Assembly: GCA_031761405.1 (NCBI GenBank) | Contig: JASEVX010000007.1 | Coordinates: 25,818,859-25,882,858, forward strand | DNA: 64,000 bases | Origin: Serripes groenlandicus | Taxonomy: Eukaryota > Mollusca > Bivalvia > Cardiida > Cardiidae | Direction of reading: 5' to 3' | Part shown: piece after piece, positions 10,264 to 20,821 of the stretch | Numbering within the stretch: position 1 is the first letter of the stretch | Layout: each line of letters starts with the position of its first letter | Notes under the pieces: generated by a model | What the model saw: the letters and a program-made list of their open reading frames with translations, nothing else | Database searches by the model: none | Told to the model about the DNA's origin: nothing | Program-made: the position numbers and the translations under genes

Positions 10264-10491
10264 TTAACCCTTCCACCAAATCTGCAGCAGACAACTTAGC
10301 ATGTCAATATGGAAAATCTCTATCAATTAAAATGCATGTTTATATATATGTAGATAATAATAAGAATAAAAAATATTGTGGGAAATGGAGAAATTGCTCA
10401 TCATGAGCAATTTCTCCATTTGCCACAATGTATTCAAACGTTGTCTTCTGCAGATACGTTAAAACGTGCCTGCTTGTGCGAAAAAGGTTAA
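10264..10491 (+). mobile_element. TTAA MITE (family B), full length
   Basis: TTAA both sides, CCCTTCCACC start and TGTGCGAAAAAGGTTAA end. Central stem GAGAAATTGCTCATCATGAG continuing into the complementary arm is nearly perfect. It lies only 50 bp after the previous copy. Confidence 0.8.
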
Positions 10492-10659
10492 CTTATCAAA
10501 TGCTATGCCAATATTTTTTTTTTCTTATTTGAGTGAAATTTTTTTTACTAATATTTGTTAAACGTTAAATCCCTACCTGGTATCAACTCCAAAACTCTCC
10601 TTCTTAAAAAAGACTTAGGAAAAATGTTGCAAGCATTATTCTAATACAGAGTTGAAGAC

Positions 10660-10914
10660 ATTGAAGGAAATGAGAGAAATTGCTCAATTCAAATATTACC
10701 TGTGGCAGGGGATTCAAATATCTGCCATATCAATAACTGCTCCTTTATAATCAGTTATAGAACCTTTAAGTTAAATTATTTTCCAATTTTAGTATGGCAA
10801 AATATGACAAATAAATGCAACATTTAGAGAAAGAAAAAAATCCTTTTTGAGAAATTCTCCTTTTTCATCAATATTGAAAAAATGTTTTCTTTATGAGAGA
10901 AAGAGGGTTAAGTA
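10660..10914. mobile_element. TTAA MITE (family B), very degenerate
   Basis: Recognised only from GAGAGAAATTGCTCAATT, GAAATTCTCCTTTTTCATCA and the end TTATGAGAGAAAGAGGGTTAA. Internal sequence has diverged and may be interrupted. Confidence 0.35.
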
Positions 10915-11085
10915 CAGATCCTCAAACAGTTACAGATAAACCTTGTTTTGTCATGTAAATGTGTCTGATTTGGATAAGGCATTGACAATAATCTATCATG
11001 CAACATAATGGCCTGTTGACCTGTTTCCTACTAGAGATTATTTAGAAAATCAACTTTGTGTTTTCTATATAAATTGAACTGTTTA

Positions 11086-11250
11086 CCCTTTTCTACTTGG
11101 TTACACATTATGTCAGCAGACAAGTTTTGAAAACATTCTTGCAAGAAAAGAAATGGTACTAATGAGCAATCTCACATTTTGCCACAATGTTTTTTAGTCT
11201 ATTCAATATTAATTGTTTTATTTATTCCTTTTAAACAAACAACAAATTTG
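11086..11250. mobile_element. TTAA MITE (family B), truncated
   Basis: Start TACCCTTTTCTAC, arm CAGCAGACAAGTTTTGAAAA and centre GAGCAATCTCACATTTTGCC are visible. The right terminus is lost. A further arm-like piece, ACAAATTTGCAGCAAACTGC, follows at 11240-11262. Confidence 0.5.
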
Positions 11251-11380
11251 CAGCAAACTGCTGATAATATATCTATGTAGAAATATATAAAAACAAGAAA
11301 TCGCTTAAGACGTTAAGGCCGGATTCTTGGTAATTTGACCTTGAAAATTGACAAACCAAGGTCAAGGTCAAAGTAACCAT

Positions 11381-12910
11381 AACAAGAGGGCCATGAGGCC
11401 CTGGAATCACTCACCTGAGAATGGGCTATTTAAGACTTTACTCTTTCAGCGCCAATGGCAATATCATCAAGACAAACTTTCTGATAAAATTTCAAGCTGC
11501 TCAAGTCAAAAATGCAATTTCTATGGTGTTAACTAGATTGTTCTACAATTTAGCCTAGTAACCTAGTTGATGACCTGACCTGACCCATATTCGAACTTGA
11601 CCTAGATATCACTAAGACCAACATTCTGACAAAGTTTCATCATGCTCAAGACAAAAATGTGACTTCCAGAGTGTTAACAAGATTTTCCTTACATTTGGCC
11701 TAGTGACCTAGTTTTTGACCGGACATGACCAATATTCAAAATTGGCCTAGATATCATCAAGACAAACTTTCTGACAAAGTTTCAACATGCTCAAGTCAAA
11801 AATGCGGCTTCCAGGGTGTTAACAAGCTTTTCCTTCAATTTGACCTACTGACCTAGTTGTTGACCCGACATGACCTATATTCAAACTTGGCCTAGATATC
11901 ACTTAGACAAATATTCTGACACAGTTTCAACATGCTTAAGCCAAACATGTGGCTTCCAGAGTGTTAACAAGATTTCCCTTAAATTTGGCCTAGTGACCTA
12001 GTTTTTGACAGGACATGACCCATATATAAACTTGGCCTAGATATCATTAGGACAAACTTTCTGATAAAGTTTCAAGATGCTCAAGTTTAAAATGCGGCTT
12101 CCAGAGTGTTGACAAGATTTTCCTTCAATTTGGCCTAGTGACCTAGTTGTTGACCTGACATGACCCATATTCAAACTTGGCCTAGATATCACTTAGACAA
12201 ATATTCTGACACAGTTTCAACATGTTCAAGCCAAAAATGTGGCTTCCAGAGTTTTAACAAGATTTTCATTACATTTGGCCTAGTGACCTAGTTGTTGACC
12301 TGACATGACCCATTTTCAAACTTGGCCTAGATATCACTTAGACAAATATTCTGACACAGTTTCAACATGTTCAAGCCAAAAATATGGCTTCCAGAGTGTT
12401 AACAAGATTTTCCTTCAATTTGACCTAGTGACCTCGATTTTGAACCAACATGACCCAGTTTCAAACTTGGCCTAGATATCATCAAGACAAACTGTTTGAC
12501 AAAGTTTCAACATGCTCAAGTTTAAAATATGGCTTCCAGAGTGTTAACAAGATTTTCCTTCAATTTGGCCTAGTGACCTAGTTTTTGACCCGACATGACC
12601 CAGTTTCTTGATTTTCTTGATTTTTAACTTTTTCCCTCATCGAGACGCTTTCTGAGGCATCTGCAGTCGGCTGTGAAAATTATTGTGGCAAAAGAAGGAA
12701 ATTATCATATCATTTCTCCTTTTGCCACAATGTTTTCAATTCTCCCAAAGAGTCATACTTTCATTTATGAAGATTTTCTGAATTTTACCCCGATAGTTTC
12801 AAAGTCCTTTGCTGCAGATTTGTTGCACGTGTTGACGACGGACGACAGACGATGGACAAAAGGCGATCACAAAAACTCACCTTGAGCACTTTGTGCTCTG
12901 GTGAGCTAAG
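11381..12910 (+). mobile_element. Pearl-like element family A, with MITE inside
   Basis: Same termini as the 7790 copy: AACAAGAGGGCCATGAGGCC at the start, then GCGATCACAAAAACTCACC, the hairpin and GAGCTAAGAA at the end. Roughly seven 145 bp core units. A family B MITE occupies 12624-12835 between the last core unit and the GACGGACGACAGACG tract; part of the family's distal unique segment is missing there. Confidence 0.85.
12624..12835 (-). mobile_element. TTAA MITE (family B) nested in family A element
   Basis: Left TTAA then CTTTTTCCCTCATCGAGACG, arm ATCTGCAGTCGGCTG, centre AAATTATCATATCATTTCTC, and arm AAAGTCCTTTGCTGCAGATT. The right terminus GGGAAAGGGTTAA is replaced by host sequence (GTTGCACGTGTTGACGACGG), so a few bases were lost after insertion. 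Confidence 0.7.
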
Positions 12911-13050
12911 AATCAATAGAACTTGTTACTGGTTACCTTCAGGCAAAGTTTCAAGTTTGTAACCCTTTCCAGTGCTGAGATTTTGCCTAAACCTGAATTT
13001 TAACCAAATTGTTGACGGACAGACAGACAGACAGACAAACATGCCTACGA
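12911..13050 (+). mobile_element. 3' half of a pearl-like element interrupted by element H
   Basis: A core-like stretch (AGGCAAAGTTTCAAGTTTGT) leads into a GACGGACAGACAGACAGACA microsatellite. That tract is broken by element H at 13051 and resumes as CAGACGGACAGACGGAC after 13950. This is the same host tract type that the second H copy entered at 20.4 kb. Confidence 0.45.
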
Positions 13051-13946
13051 ATGGACACTTGTTGGGTATTTTCCTTTGATGTTTCCTTGTTGGTACGGTT
13101 TATTCCGTAATTATCACCCTTTTACAGAATAAATAGCATTAATATGCTAATTAGGTACCCATTAGAAAATTATAAAAAAACAGATGTGTTTGTGAAACAC
13201 TGATGCCTCTGAATGGCAACATCTAGGTCAAAGGTCAAGGTCAAAAATGTTGGTACTGACAGAAAGGTCATGTCACAAGGAATACACATGTGAAATATGG
13301 TAGCCGTACCTGTTATGGTTGAAAAGTAGTGGTCAATGTTAAAGTTTTTTTCGAGAATGGCAACATCTAGGTCAAAGGTCAAGGTCGCAAGGTCAAACAT
13401 TTTGGTACTGACAGAAAGGTAATGTCACAAGGAATACACATGTGAAATATGGTAGCCGTACCTGTTATGGTTCAAAAGTAGTGGTGAAGGTTCAAGTTTT
13501 TTTCGAGAATGGCAACATCTAGGTCAAAGGTCAAGGTCGCAAGGTCAAACATTTTGGTACTGACAGAAAGGTCATGTCACAAGGAATACACATGTGATAT
13601 ATGGTAGCCGTACCTGTTATGGTTCAAAAGTAGTGTTCAAGGTTAAAGTTTTTTTCGAGAATGGCAACATCTAGGTCAAAGGTCAAGGTCGCAAGGTCAA
13701 CAATTTTGGTACTGACAGAAAGGTCATGTCACAAGGAATACACATGTGAAATATGGTAGCCGTACCTGTTATGGTTCAAAAGAAGTGATCAAGGTTAAAG
13801 TTTTTTTCGACAGACAGACAGACGTGCAGACAGACGGGCCAAAAACTATATGCCCACCAAATCGGTGATTCCGGGGGCATAAAAATACTTATCAAAGTGT
13901 CTTATTAGGGTGGTAGGTGGGTTTTAGGTACCCAACAAGTATCCAT
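13051..13946. mobile_element. TIR element H, copy 1 (contains element G)
   Basis: Inverted ends GGACACTTGTTGGGTATT (13053) and GGTACCCAACAAGTATCC (13927) enclose AT-rich sequence with TTTATTCCGTAAT, ACAGAATAAATAGCATTAAT and GTGTCTTATTAGGGTGGT. The copy at 20402-20618 has the same blocks without the central insertion. Element G (13181-13885) was inserted into it. Confidence 0.65.
13181..13885 (+). mobile_element. Pearl-like element family G
   Basis: Four tandem units of about 148 bp: AATGGCAACATCTAGGTCAA, AGGTCAAGGTCGCAAGGTCA, TGGTACTGACAGAAAGGTCA, and ATGGTAGCCGTACCTGTTAT. A CAGACAGACAGACGTGCAG tract and GGGCCAAAAACTATATGCCC follow, ending ATTCCGGGGGCATAAAAA. The 5' TGATGCCTCTGAATGG is an imperfect subterminal inverted repeat of ATTCCGGGGGCAT. 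The last unit stops right at the microsatellite. Confidence 0.75.
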
Positions 13947-14017
13947 TTGTGCGCTCAGACGGACAGACGGACATCGCCAATCTATAGACCGTAATTGCTA
14001 GAGCAATCCGGCCAAAG

Positions 14018-14500
14018 AATTAACATTTTTATCCACATGCAGACACATTATAATGCATCTGTAGCAGACAACTTTTAAAAACATTGTGACAATTGGTGAA
14101 ATTGCTAATTTTGAAACAATGCTGTGCAAGTCTATTCAATAATAACTAGAACTATCAGTGAAGATGATAAATACCCCCTAAACAGCACCTTGACCTACAC
14201 CATAACTTAATAAGTAAAAGAACCATAACTCTGTAAAATAACATGCAATCGTAACCCCTTTAGGATATGCACATCTCCTCTTGGTACAGAAGCTTCATGT
14301 AAAATTTTATTGAATTCCACCCAGGGGTTTGTAAGAAATAGGCCGGACAAAATATGGATTCCGACCTACAGACAGACAGACAGACATACAGCCCGACACA
14401 GTGACTCCTATATACCCCCTCTTCTTCAAAGGGGGTATAATTAGTCGCCGGTAGAAGCTAGCGCTATACTTTTATTTGTTTTTCAGATTTCACATTGGAG
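14018..14500 (-). mobile_element. TTAA MITE (family B) split by element J
   Basis: The left part, 14018-14143, has ATTTTTATCCACATGCAGAC, CTGTAGCAGACAACTTTTAA and AGTCTATTCAATAAT. Element J follows. From about 14465 the MITE resumes with TATACTTTTATTTG and TTCAGATTT, as in complete copies. The right end is lost. Confidence 0.55.
14144..14452 (+). mobile_element. Pearl-like element family J, copy 1
   Basis: Starts AACTAGAACTATCAGTGAAG, then ATAAATACCCCC. One core unit (GGTACAGAAGCTTCATGTAA, TATTGAATTCCACCCAGGGG), a CAGACAGACAGACAGAC tract, and a 3' hairpin TATACCCCCTCTTCTTCAAAGGGGGTATAAT. The 5' ATACCCCC and 3' GGGGGTAT are the subterminal inverted repeat. The copy at 51966 has three core units. 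Confidence 0.75.
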
Positions 14501-14559
14501 GACATTAGTTCTTATTAGGATAAACTAAATGTAAATGCCTCAATAACAATTGTCATTGT

Positions 14560-14743
14560 TTAACCCTTTCCCTCATACGACAATTCTGCAGCAGACGACC
14601 TTGAACGTATTTTGATAAAACATAGAAAATCTCCATAATCGAATGGATAACCTATGACAAAAAGTGGAAAACATTGTGGCAAAAGGAGAAATTACACGTT
14701 TTGCAGAGGCGTCCGAAAGCGTTTATATGAGGGAAAGGGTTAA
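14560..14743 (+). mobile_element. TTAA MITE (family B), internal deletion
   Basis: Complete termini TTAACCCTTTCCCTCATACG and ATGAGGGAAAGGGTTAA. About 45 bp covering half of the central stem are deleted (AAATTACACGTTTTGCAGAGG), leaving 184 bp. Confidence 0.8.
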
Positions 14744-14915
14744 ATACACTAAGTTATGATACACTTGAAAAGAAATTCATGTTTCCAATGTTTTAAGTTT
14801 GCGATTCATTAATCTCGTTTTTCATTTTATTACATGCTCTTTGCGATTATTCACTCATCCTTGATTAGACACGAAGCAACCATTAATGTTGAAGTACCAT
14901 TACAATATCAGCATT

Positions 14916-16643
14916 AAACAAGTTAATGTCGTATTGCAAGCATTACAAAAGTCCCCTACCGGACGAGGACAGCACATTGTGTATTGTATGTACATTTGTT
15001 GACAAAAAACAGCAATGCACTGCATACATTTTGGATACAGTCCTATCAAACATTTCTCATTTCGATCTTTGACATGTAAGTGTGACCTGGACCTTCCAGT
15101 TACAGGCTTGAGTCTTGTGCGCCACATGGCACCTCATCATGGTGAACATTTGTGCCCAGTAACTTTGGAATTCTGTGATGCATGGTTTCTCATTTCCATC
15201 TTTGACATCTAAGTGTGACCTTGACCTTTGAGGTACAGGCCTGTGTCTTGTGTGCCACATGTTACCTCATCATGGTGAACATGTGTGTCCAGTAACTTGG
15301 GAATCCTATGATGCATGGTTGAGATGCGGGCCAGACAAGGTACAGTCCTATCAAACAGTTCTCATTTTGACCTTTGACCTCTAAGTGGGACCTTGACATT
15401 TGAGGTACAGGCCTGGGTCTTGTGCGTGACATGCCACCTTATGATGGAAAACATGCGTGCCTAGTAACTTGGGAATCCTATGATGCATGGTTGAGATGTG
15501 AGCCGGACAAGGTACAGTCCTATCAAACAGTATTCATTTTGACCTTTGACGTCTAAGTGAGACCTTGACATTTGAGGTACAGGTCTGGGTCTTATGCACA
15601 ACTAGCCGCCTCATCATGGTGAACGTTTGAGTTAAGTTTCTATGAAATCCTATGATGCATGGTTGAAATTCGAGACGGACAAGGTACAGCCCTATCAAAT
15701 AATACTCATTTTGACTTTTGACCGTTAAGTGTGACCTTAACATTTGGGGTACATGCCTGGGTCTTGAACATGACAAGCCGCCTCATCATGGTGAATGTTT
15801 GTGCTGAGTTTCTTTGAAATCCTATAATGCATGGTGGAGATGTGGGCCGGACAAGGTAGTCCTATCAAACAGTACTCATTTTGACCTTTGACCTCTAAGT
15901 GTGACCTTGACATTTAAGATACAGGCCTGGGTCTTGTGTGCAACACGCCACCTCATCATGGTGAACATTTGTGCCAAGTTTCTTTGAAATCCTACAATGC
16001 ATGGTTAAAGGGACTGAATCCCATACGAGAAAAAATTGCTCTTACCTTGATGTTTTAGCATGTAAGGCATTGAGATTTGCTGACTGATGTACTACAATAT
16101 ATGCACACTATTAATATTGCGGAGATTTTTCATTATTTTGCATTGTAAAATCTACTGGGTTAGTAACCCAGTAAATCTAAATATATCGCTGTATATTTAT
16201 CACATGATCACTAAAACCGAATTTGTGATCACTAAAACCGAATTGACAATCTCCTTCGCAGAGTTATCGTTCCTTACACTCACGCATACATGAATGTAAT
16301 GAGTTGATAAGTGTTAGAGAATGCCGATTGGATCCACAAATTCAAATTTAAACGGGAAAACACGGAGCGGACGTTTTTTTAACTGCTTATTTCCTATGAA
16401 ATAATGAAAAACAAGACTTGTACGACCTTCTACAACATTCCGTTACATATATAGCGACGTATTGTGGATTAATTAGAGTAAGTATAAAATATAACGATTT
16501 TGGACCATTATGGTGTTCAGTCCCTTTAAGATGTGGGCTTGACAAGGTTATGTGGGACTGACAGACAGATGGACGGACGGATAGACGGAATCGACCAAAC
16601 CTATAGTCCCCAAACCAAACTTTGATCGGAAGGGGACTAATAA
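14916..16643 (+). mobile_element. Pearl-like element family D, copy 1
   Basis: The 5' end AAACAAGTTAATGTCGTATT then AAAAGTCCCCTACCGGACGA is shared exactly with the copy at 26786. About six units of roughly 190 bp follow (CACCTCATCATGGTGAACAT, GAATCCTATGATGCATGGTT, CCGGACAAGGTACAGTCCTA, GACCTCTAAGTGTGACCTTG). After GGGACTGACAGACAGATGG come GGACGGACGG and ATAGTCCCCAAACC, then TTTGATCGGAAGGGGACTAATA. 5' GTCCCCTACCG and 3' CGG-AGGGGAC are inverted. A 517 bp element interrupts the last unit (16009-16525). Confidence 0.85.
16005..16529. mobile_element. 517 bp TIR element inside family D copy 1
   Basis: Inverted termini AGGGACTGAATCCC (16009) and TTCAGTCCCT (16516-16525) are flanked by TTAA on both sides. 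Neighbouring D units read GGTTAAGATGTGG or GGTTGAGATGCGG uninterrupted, so the empty site is known. Inside are ACTGGGTTAGTAACCCAGTA (hairpin), a doubled GATCACTAAAACCGAATT, and a block at 16250-16310 that recurs inverted within DIRS-1 (about 4975-5040). A TA duplication with a longer TIR is equally compatible. Confidence 0.8.
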
Positions 16644-16830
16644 CTTCATTTTGTCTTTTGAGTTGTAGCTCCACATTACTGAAAGTTATCTTCAAGTTCA
16701 AGGAGATGCCTTGATTTGTGTAGAACTCATAAAATGTCCTACAACTTACCTTACGACGTCTGCTTTTTGGATACTCAAACTGTACTAGTACCTATTAAAT
16801 GGGAAGGTCCAACATTTAGACTACTTGGCA

Positions 16831-17905
16831 AACAAGATATCAGTGGAACTGATGGATGCTCCCCTCTTTAAAGTATAGCTAGGACACAGCAATGGTGATA
16901 AAATGCACATCTCCTCTTGTTAGTGAAGCTTCTCATAAAGTTTCATTGGATTCAAGTTAGTAGTTGCTGAGAAAATGCCTGGACAAACATATATGCCATG
17001 TAATATCCCGGTAGAAATTAAAAGGGCAATTACTCTGTGAAAAACCATGGAATCGACATATATGGCGATAATATGCAGTTCTCCTATTCTTAGTGAAGCT
17101 TTCCATAAAGTTTCATTGAATTCAACTCAGGAGTTGTTGTGAAATAGCCCGGGAAAAAGTGGAACGGAATTTTCCTATGTCATATTATTCAAAAAATAAA
17201 AGGGCCATAATTATTACTCTGAGAAAAATCATTGAACCGTATCAAAGTGATAATATGCACATTTCCACTTGTTAGTGAAGCTTTCCATAAAGTGTCATTG
17301 AATTCAAGTCAGTAGTTGCTAAGAAATAGTCTGGACAAAAATTGTCCTATTTCATATTATATAGAAATTAAAAGGAAAATAACTGTTAAAAATCATCAAA
17401 CTGGAACATGGTGATAATATGCACATCTCCTCTCGTAAGTGAAGCTTCCCATGCAAATTTATTGAAATCAAGTCATTAGCTGCTAATGTTCCTATATCAT
17501 ATCCCCAGTCGCGGCACTACGGTCATGGTGGAGTGCCCTTGGGCAAGGCACATTTTCTAGCCTAGTACTGGTTTGTTTACCCAGGGATCATGAATAATTC
17601 AATTTAATTGCGCGCTTAATGACCTTAGCTGTTGATGCGCCATAAAACAATATACATTCATTCCTATATCATATCATATAGAAATTAAAAGGGCAATAAC
17701 TCAGTGAAAAGTCATTAAACCATAGTATGGTGATAATATGCACATCTCCTCTTGTAAGTTGTAAGTGAAGCTTCCCTTTCAGTTTCATTGAATTCAAGTC
17801 AGCAATTGCTGAGAAATAGTCCGGACAAAAGCAGGACAGACAAACAGACAGACAGACAGACGAAGCGGTAACTATATTCATAAAATTTCAGGAAGCATAA
17901 TAAAC
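16831..17905 (+). mobile_element. Pearl-like element family I
   Basis: Starts AACAAGATATCAGTGG, then GGATGCTCCCC. About five units of 165-175 bp (AATTAAAAGGGCAATAACTC, TGGTGATAATATGCACATCT, CTCCTCTTGTTAGTGAAGCT, TTCATTGAATTCAAGTCAGT, TGAGAAATAGTCCGGACAAA). Ends with CAGACAGACAGACAGACGAA, then TTTCAGGAAGCATAATAA. 5' ATGCTCCC and 3' GGAAGCAT form the subterminal inverted repeat. A SINE sits between the fourth and fifth units. Confidence 0.75.
17489..17674 (+). mobile_element. SINE family S1, 5'-truncated, with target duplication
   Basis: Perfect 14 bp duplication TTCCTATATCATAT at 17489-17502 and 17661-17674. The insert begins at CCCCAGTCGCGGCACTACGG, just after the B-box region of the complete copy at 53.9 kb, and runs through GGTGGAGTGCCCTTGGGCAA, CTAGTACTGGTTTGTTTACC and GCGCGCTTAATGACCTTAGC to a short ACATTCA tail. 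Confidence 0.9.
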
Positions 17906-18006
17906 TAATAGGACCTCTGGATTTAGAGGTCAGCACTCTACCTCGAAGCCACTATCTTCCACAAACGGACATTCACCTTTCATTTCAAATATCAGAATTG
18001 TAACTG

Positions 18007-18236
18007 TTAACCATTTCCCTCATATAGACGCTTTCTGATGCCTCTGCAGCAGACAACTTTTTGAAAACATAGTGACAAAAAAAGAAATTGCTCAAAAAGA
18101 GCAATTTCTCCTTTTGACACAATGTTTTCCACTTTTAGTCATAGGTTATCCATTCAATTATAGAGATTTTCCATTTTTTGACAAAATATGTTCAAAGTCG
18201 TCTGCTGCAGAATTCTTGTATGAGGGAAAGGGTTAA
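18007..18236 (-). mobile_element. TTAA MITE (family B), full length
   Basis: TTAA both sides; termini CCATTTCCCTCATATAGACG and TTGTATGAGGGAAAGGG; central stem GAAATTGCTCAAAAAGAGCA. Mirror-image orientation of the 9985 copy, with closely similar arms. Confidence 0.85.
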
Positions 18237-18248
18237 TTTACATTCATT

Positions 18249-18492
18249 TTAATCCTTTGCCTGATACAAAAGTCATTCAACCCTTTATATAGGCAGCAGA
18301 CAACTTTGAACGGATCTTGGCAAAATTATTGCAAATTTCTTTAAATGGAAGTATTAGTATTGAATAAAATGAAAACATTGATGCAAATGGGGAAAATTGC
18401 TCATTACGAGCTGTTACTCCTTTTGCCACAATGTTTTCAAAAGTCATCTGCTGCTGAGGTGTGAGAAAGTACATGTATGCTGGAAAAATTAA
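18249..18492 (+). mobile_element. TTAA MITE (family B), diverged
   Basis: TTAATCCTTTGCCTGATAC start, a second terminus-like CAACCCTTTATATAGG at 18281, arms CAGCAGACAACTTTGAACGG and AAAAGTCATCTGCTGC, and centre AAATTGCTCATTACGAG. Confidence 0.6.
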
Positions 18493-18609
18493 AAACTGAA
18501 AACCAAAAAAGTTTACAATATATTTATCTAGAAAACATCAGACTTTGTTTCATCAAAACAAAATGCCTTTTCACGTTTAACAGTAAAGTTAATAGCTTTA
18601 TAAACACAG

Positions 18610-18757
18610 CCCTGTTGATGATTGTTTTACTCATAATGAGCAATTTCTCCTTCAATTATTTTACATAAGTATACCTTTATTTTAGAGATTTTCCAGATCT
18701 TGAGTAGAAGTTTTCAAAGTCATCTGCTTCATATTTGATGTTTATAAAGGAACGGGT
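18610..18757 (-). mobile_element. TTAA MITE (family B), right half
   Basis: Starts inside the central stem (CTCATAATGAGCAATTTCTC), continues through TTAGAGATTTTCCAGAT and TTTTCAAAGTCATCTGC, and ends AAAGGAACGGGTTGATT. Confidence 0.55.
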
Positions 18758-18972
18758 TGATTAACATGATGATCATAATGATGATTCGTTCACAATTCAA
18801 TTCATATCAGTTCATCATCACAGGTTCGCAACAGATACGCTGGACTGCCCTTAGGTAAATTATCTGGCCTCGGACTGGTTTTATATAGTCATCCAGGGAA
18901 TGATTGTGTTTTTGTGAAACAATTATGTAACAGACATACTGCTTAAAATGGCTAAACCCCTCCCCCCAAAAT

Positions 18973-19174
18973 CTAACCCTTTCCGACATACATCAAGAAA
19001 CATACTCTCGCAAAAATATAGAAAATTTAATTGAAAGTATAGTTAGAGAGTTTAAAACATTGTGGCAAAAGGAGAAATTGCTCTTTATGAGCAATTCTTC
19101 CATTTGTCACAATGTTTTCAAAAGTCATCTGATGCAGAGTCATCAGAAAGCATCTCTAAAGGGGAAAGGGTTAA
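18973..19174 (+). mobile_element. TTAA MITE (family B), full length
   Basis: CTAA left, TTAA right; termini CCCTTTCCGACATAC and TCTAAAGGGGAAAGGG; central stem GAGAAATTGCTCTTTATGAG. The first arm has lost its CTGCAGCAGACGAC motif. Confidence 0.75.
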
Positions 19175-19344
19175 TTGAGAAAAACTCCTTATCATAGACA
19201 GGTTGAACCTTTCCAGAACAATGTAATCTAATATAGGTCTAAAGGTTTCTCAAACACTGGTCACGTTTTCGGTTTTATTAGCAGAGTCTGTCACACTGTC
19301 TACATTAAAGATAAAGCATTTAATTTCCTCCCAGCACATTAAAC

Positions 19345-20143
19345 TGTCACATGACTGGTAGGTCAGTGAATATGATATATTCATATGTAAACCTTTCAAA
19401 CAAAAAAACTGTTGAAAGTGCAAGAGGTAAATAAAAGAATCCATCAGCCAATATCACAATGAAATTAGCCTTAACTTTTCATACAAAAATACTGTTAAAC
19501 GAGCAATTAAGGGGTAAATAAAAGAATACATCAGCCAACAGTGTGTGTATACCACGTGACTTTGACATCACAAAATTAATGCTACAGCGGACAACACTAT
19601 TTTACTTCGGTTTAGAAGTAAAAACAAAGGTAACTTTTTTATTTCTTCATCATTTTTAATAAAACATGGCGAAGTCTTTGCCGCTTACAGAGCCCTATCT
19701 CCGGTCGTTACCTGAGTTTGATTAGTTGTTTCCAACACTTCGACGAAACTTTTTTTAACATTTATTGAGATCGCAGACAGCCGGAGCATTATCAAAACTG
19801 GATTTTGAGAATAGATTCGTTGAAGTGTTTGAAAAAACTAGACCACCAATCAAGCTCCTGTAAAAAACCAGAGATAGGACATTTCAAGCGGCGTAGACTG
19901 CACCATGTTTCATTAAAAAGGGTGAAGAAATAAAAAAAGTTGCCATTGTTTTTACTTCATATCAAGAGAAATTATTGCTGTCTGACGATGCAAATATGAC
20001 GTCAAAAGGTCACATGGTATACACACACTGAGCCAATGTCACAATGAAACCAGCCTTAACTTTTCATACAAAAATACTGTTAAATGTGCAAGAGGTAAAT
20101 AAAAGAATACATCAGCCAATATCACAATGAAATTAGCTTTGAT
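19345..20143 (+). repeat. Local tandem repeat (period about 90 bp) split by a foldback element
   Basis: Units begin CATCAGCCAATATCACAATG and contain AAATTAGCCTTAACTTTTCA, ACAAAAATACTGTTAAA and GGTAAATAAAAGAATACATC. A diverged unit ends near 19445, one spans 19446-19538, one spans 20031-20113 and a partial one ends at 20143. The foldback at 19539-20030 interrupts the array. Confidence 0.7.
19539..20030. mobile_element. Foldback (long inverted repeat) element, 492 bp
   Basis: Ends CAGTGTGTGTATACCA (19539) and TGGTATACACACACTG (20015-20030) are exact inverses. The inversion continues inward for about 230 bp per arm: ACTTCGGTTTAGAAGTAAAA against TTTTTACTTCATATCAAG, TTTATTTCTTCATC against GGTGAAGAAATAAAAAAAG, and CCCTATCTCCGG against CCAGAGATAGGAC. 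Only a short spacer near 19775-19800 is unpaired. The flanks share AGCCAA on both sides, a probable 6 bp target duplication; neighbouring repeat units show the uninterrupted site. No coding capacity. Superfamily not assigned. Confidence 0.85.
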
Positions 20144-20151
20144 AATAATTA

Positions 20152-20755
20152 AAACTAGAATGGAGTGCTCCCCGGAGCTCGTGTGTCACCTGCCGGGGCC
20201 TTGTCAGAAAGTTTTAATTTTTGACAGAAAAGGGGCAATAACTGATATAAAAATATTTGGATTATCCCCCTTTTGAGAACCCATCACACAGATTGATATA
20301 AACATTTGTCAGAAGTTTCAATCCAATCCTTTGTGTAGAAAAAAAGTTATTTGAAAACGTGACGAATAAGTGCGATGGACAGACAGACAGACGGACGGAC
20401 TCATGGGAGAGTACTTGTGTGGTTATTTCGTTTGATGTTTTTTTGTGGGGTGCTTTGTGGGGTGCACCCCACAAGTATGCAATTAATTCCGTAATTCCTT
20501 TTACGGAATGAATAACATTAATATGCAAATGAGATACCCGTTATAAAAAATTAAAAATAATTATTTATCTAAGTGTCTTTATAAGGGTGGTGAGTGGGCT
20601 TTACCCCACAAGTACTCTCTCATGCGGACGGACAGACGGACTGACGGACAGGCAGACAGAGTGTCTTTATAAGGGTGGTGGGTGGGCTTTAGGACGCCGG
20701 AAAAAAAAAAGTAATCCCTAAGTGCCTACCATGCTACGCAGGTGACACAAAAAGC
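20152..20755 (+). mobile_element. Pearl-like element family K (contains H copy 2)
   Basis: Starts AAAACTAGAATGGAGTGCTC, then CTCGTGTGTCACCTGCC. One core unit (GGGGCAATAACTGATATAAA, TTGTCAGAAGTTTCAATCCA), then a GACAGACAGACAGACGGACG tract. Ends CTACGCAGGTGACACAAAAA. GTGTCACCTGC and GCAGGTGACAC are an exact subterminal inverted repeat. Element H is inserted in the GGAC tract, which resumes at 20622. Confidence 0.75.
20402..20618. mobile_element. TIR element H, copy 2
   Basis: GGGAGAGTACTTGTGTGG (20404) and CCCCACAAGTACTCTCTC are inverted ends of a 217 bp element with an internal GGGTGCACCCCACAAGTA inverted piece and TTCCTTTTACGGAATGAATA. TCATG on both sides may be a 5 bp target duplication. 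It interrupts a GACGGAC microsatellite, as does copy 1. Confidence 0.7.
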
Positions 20756-20821
20756 TGGTTACTTTAGGCATCAATACTCATCCATGTGTCGTGGGTTTAA
20801 GTACATATAATTATGTACATT

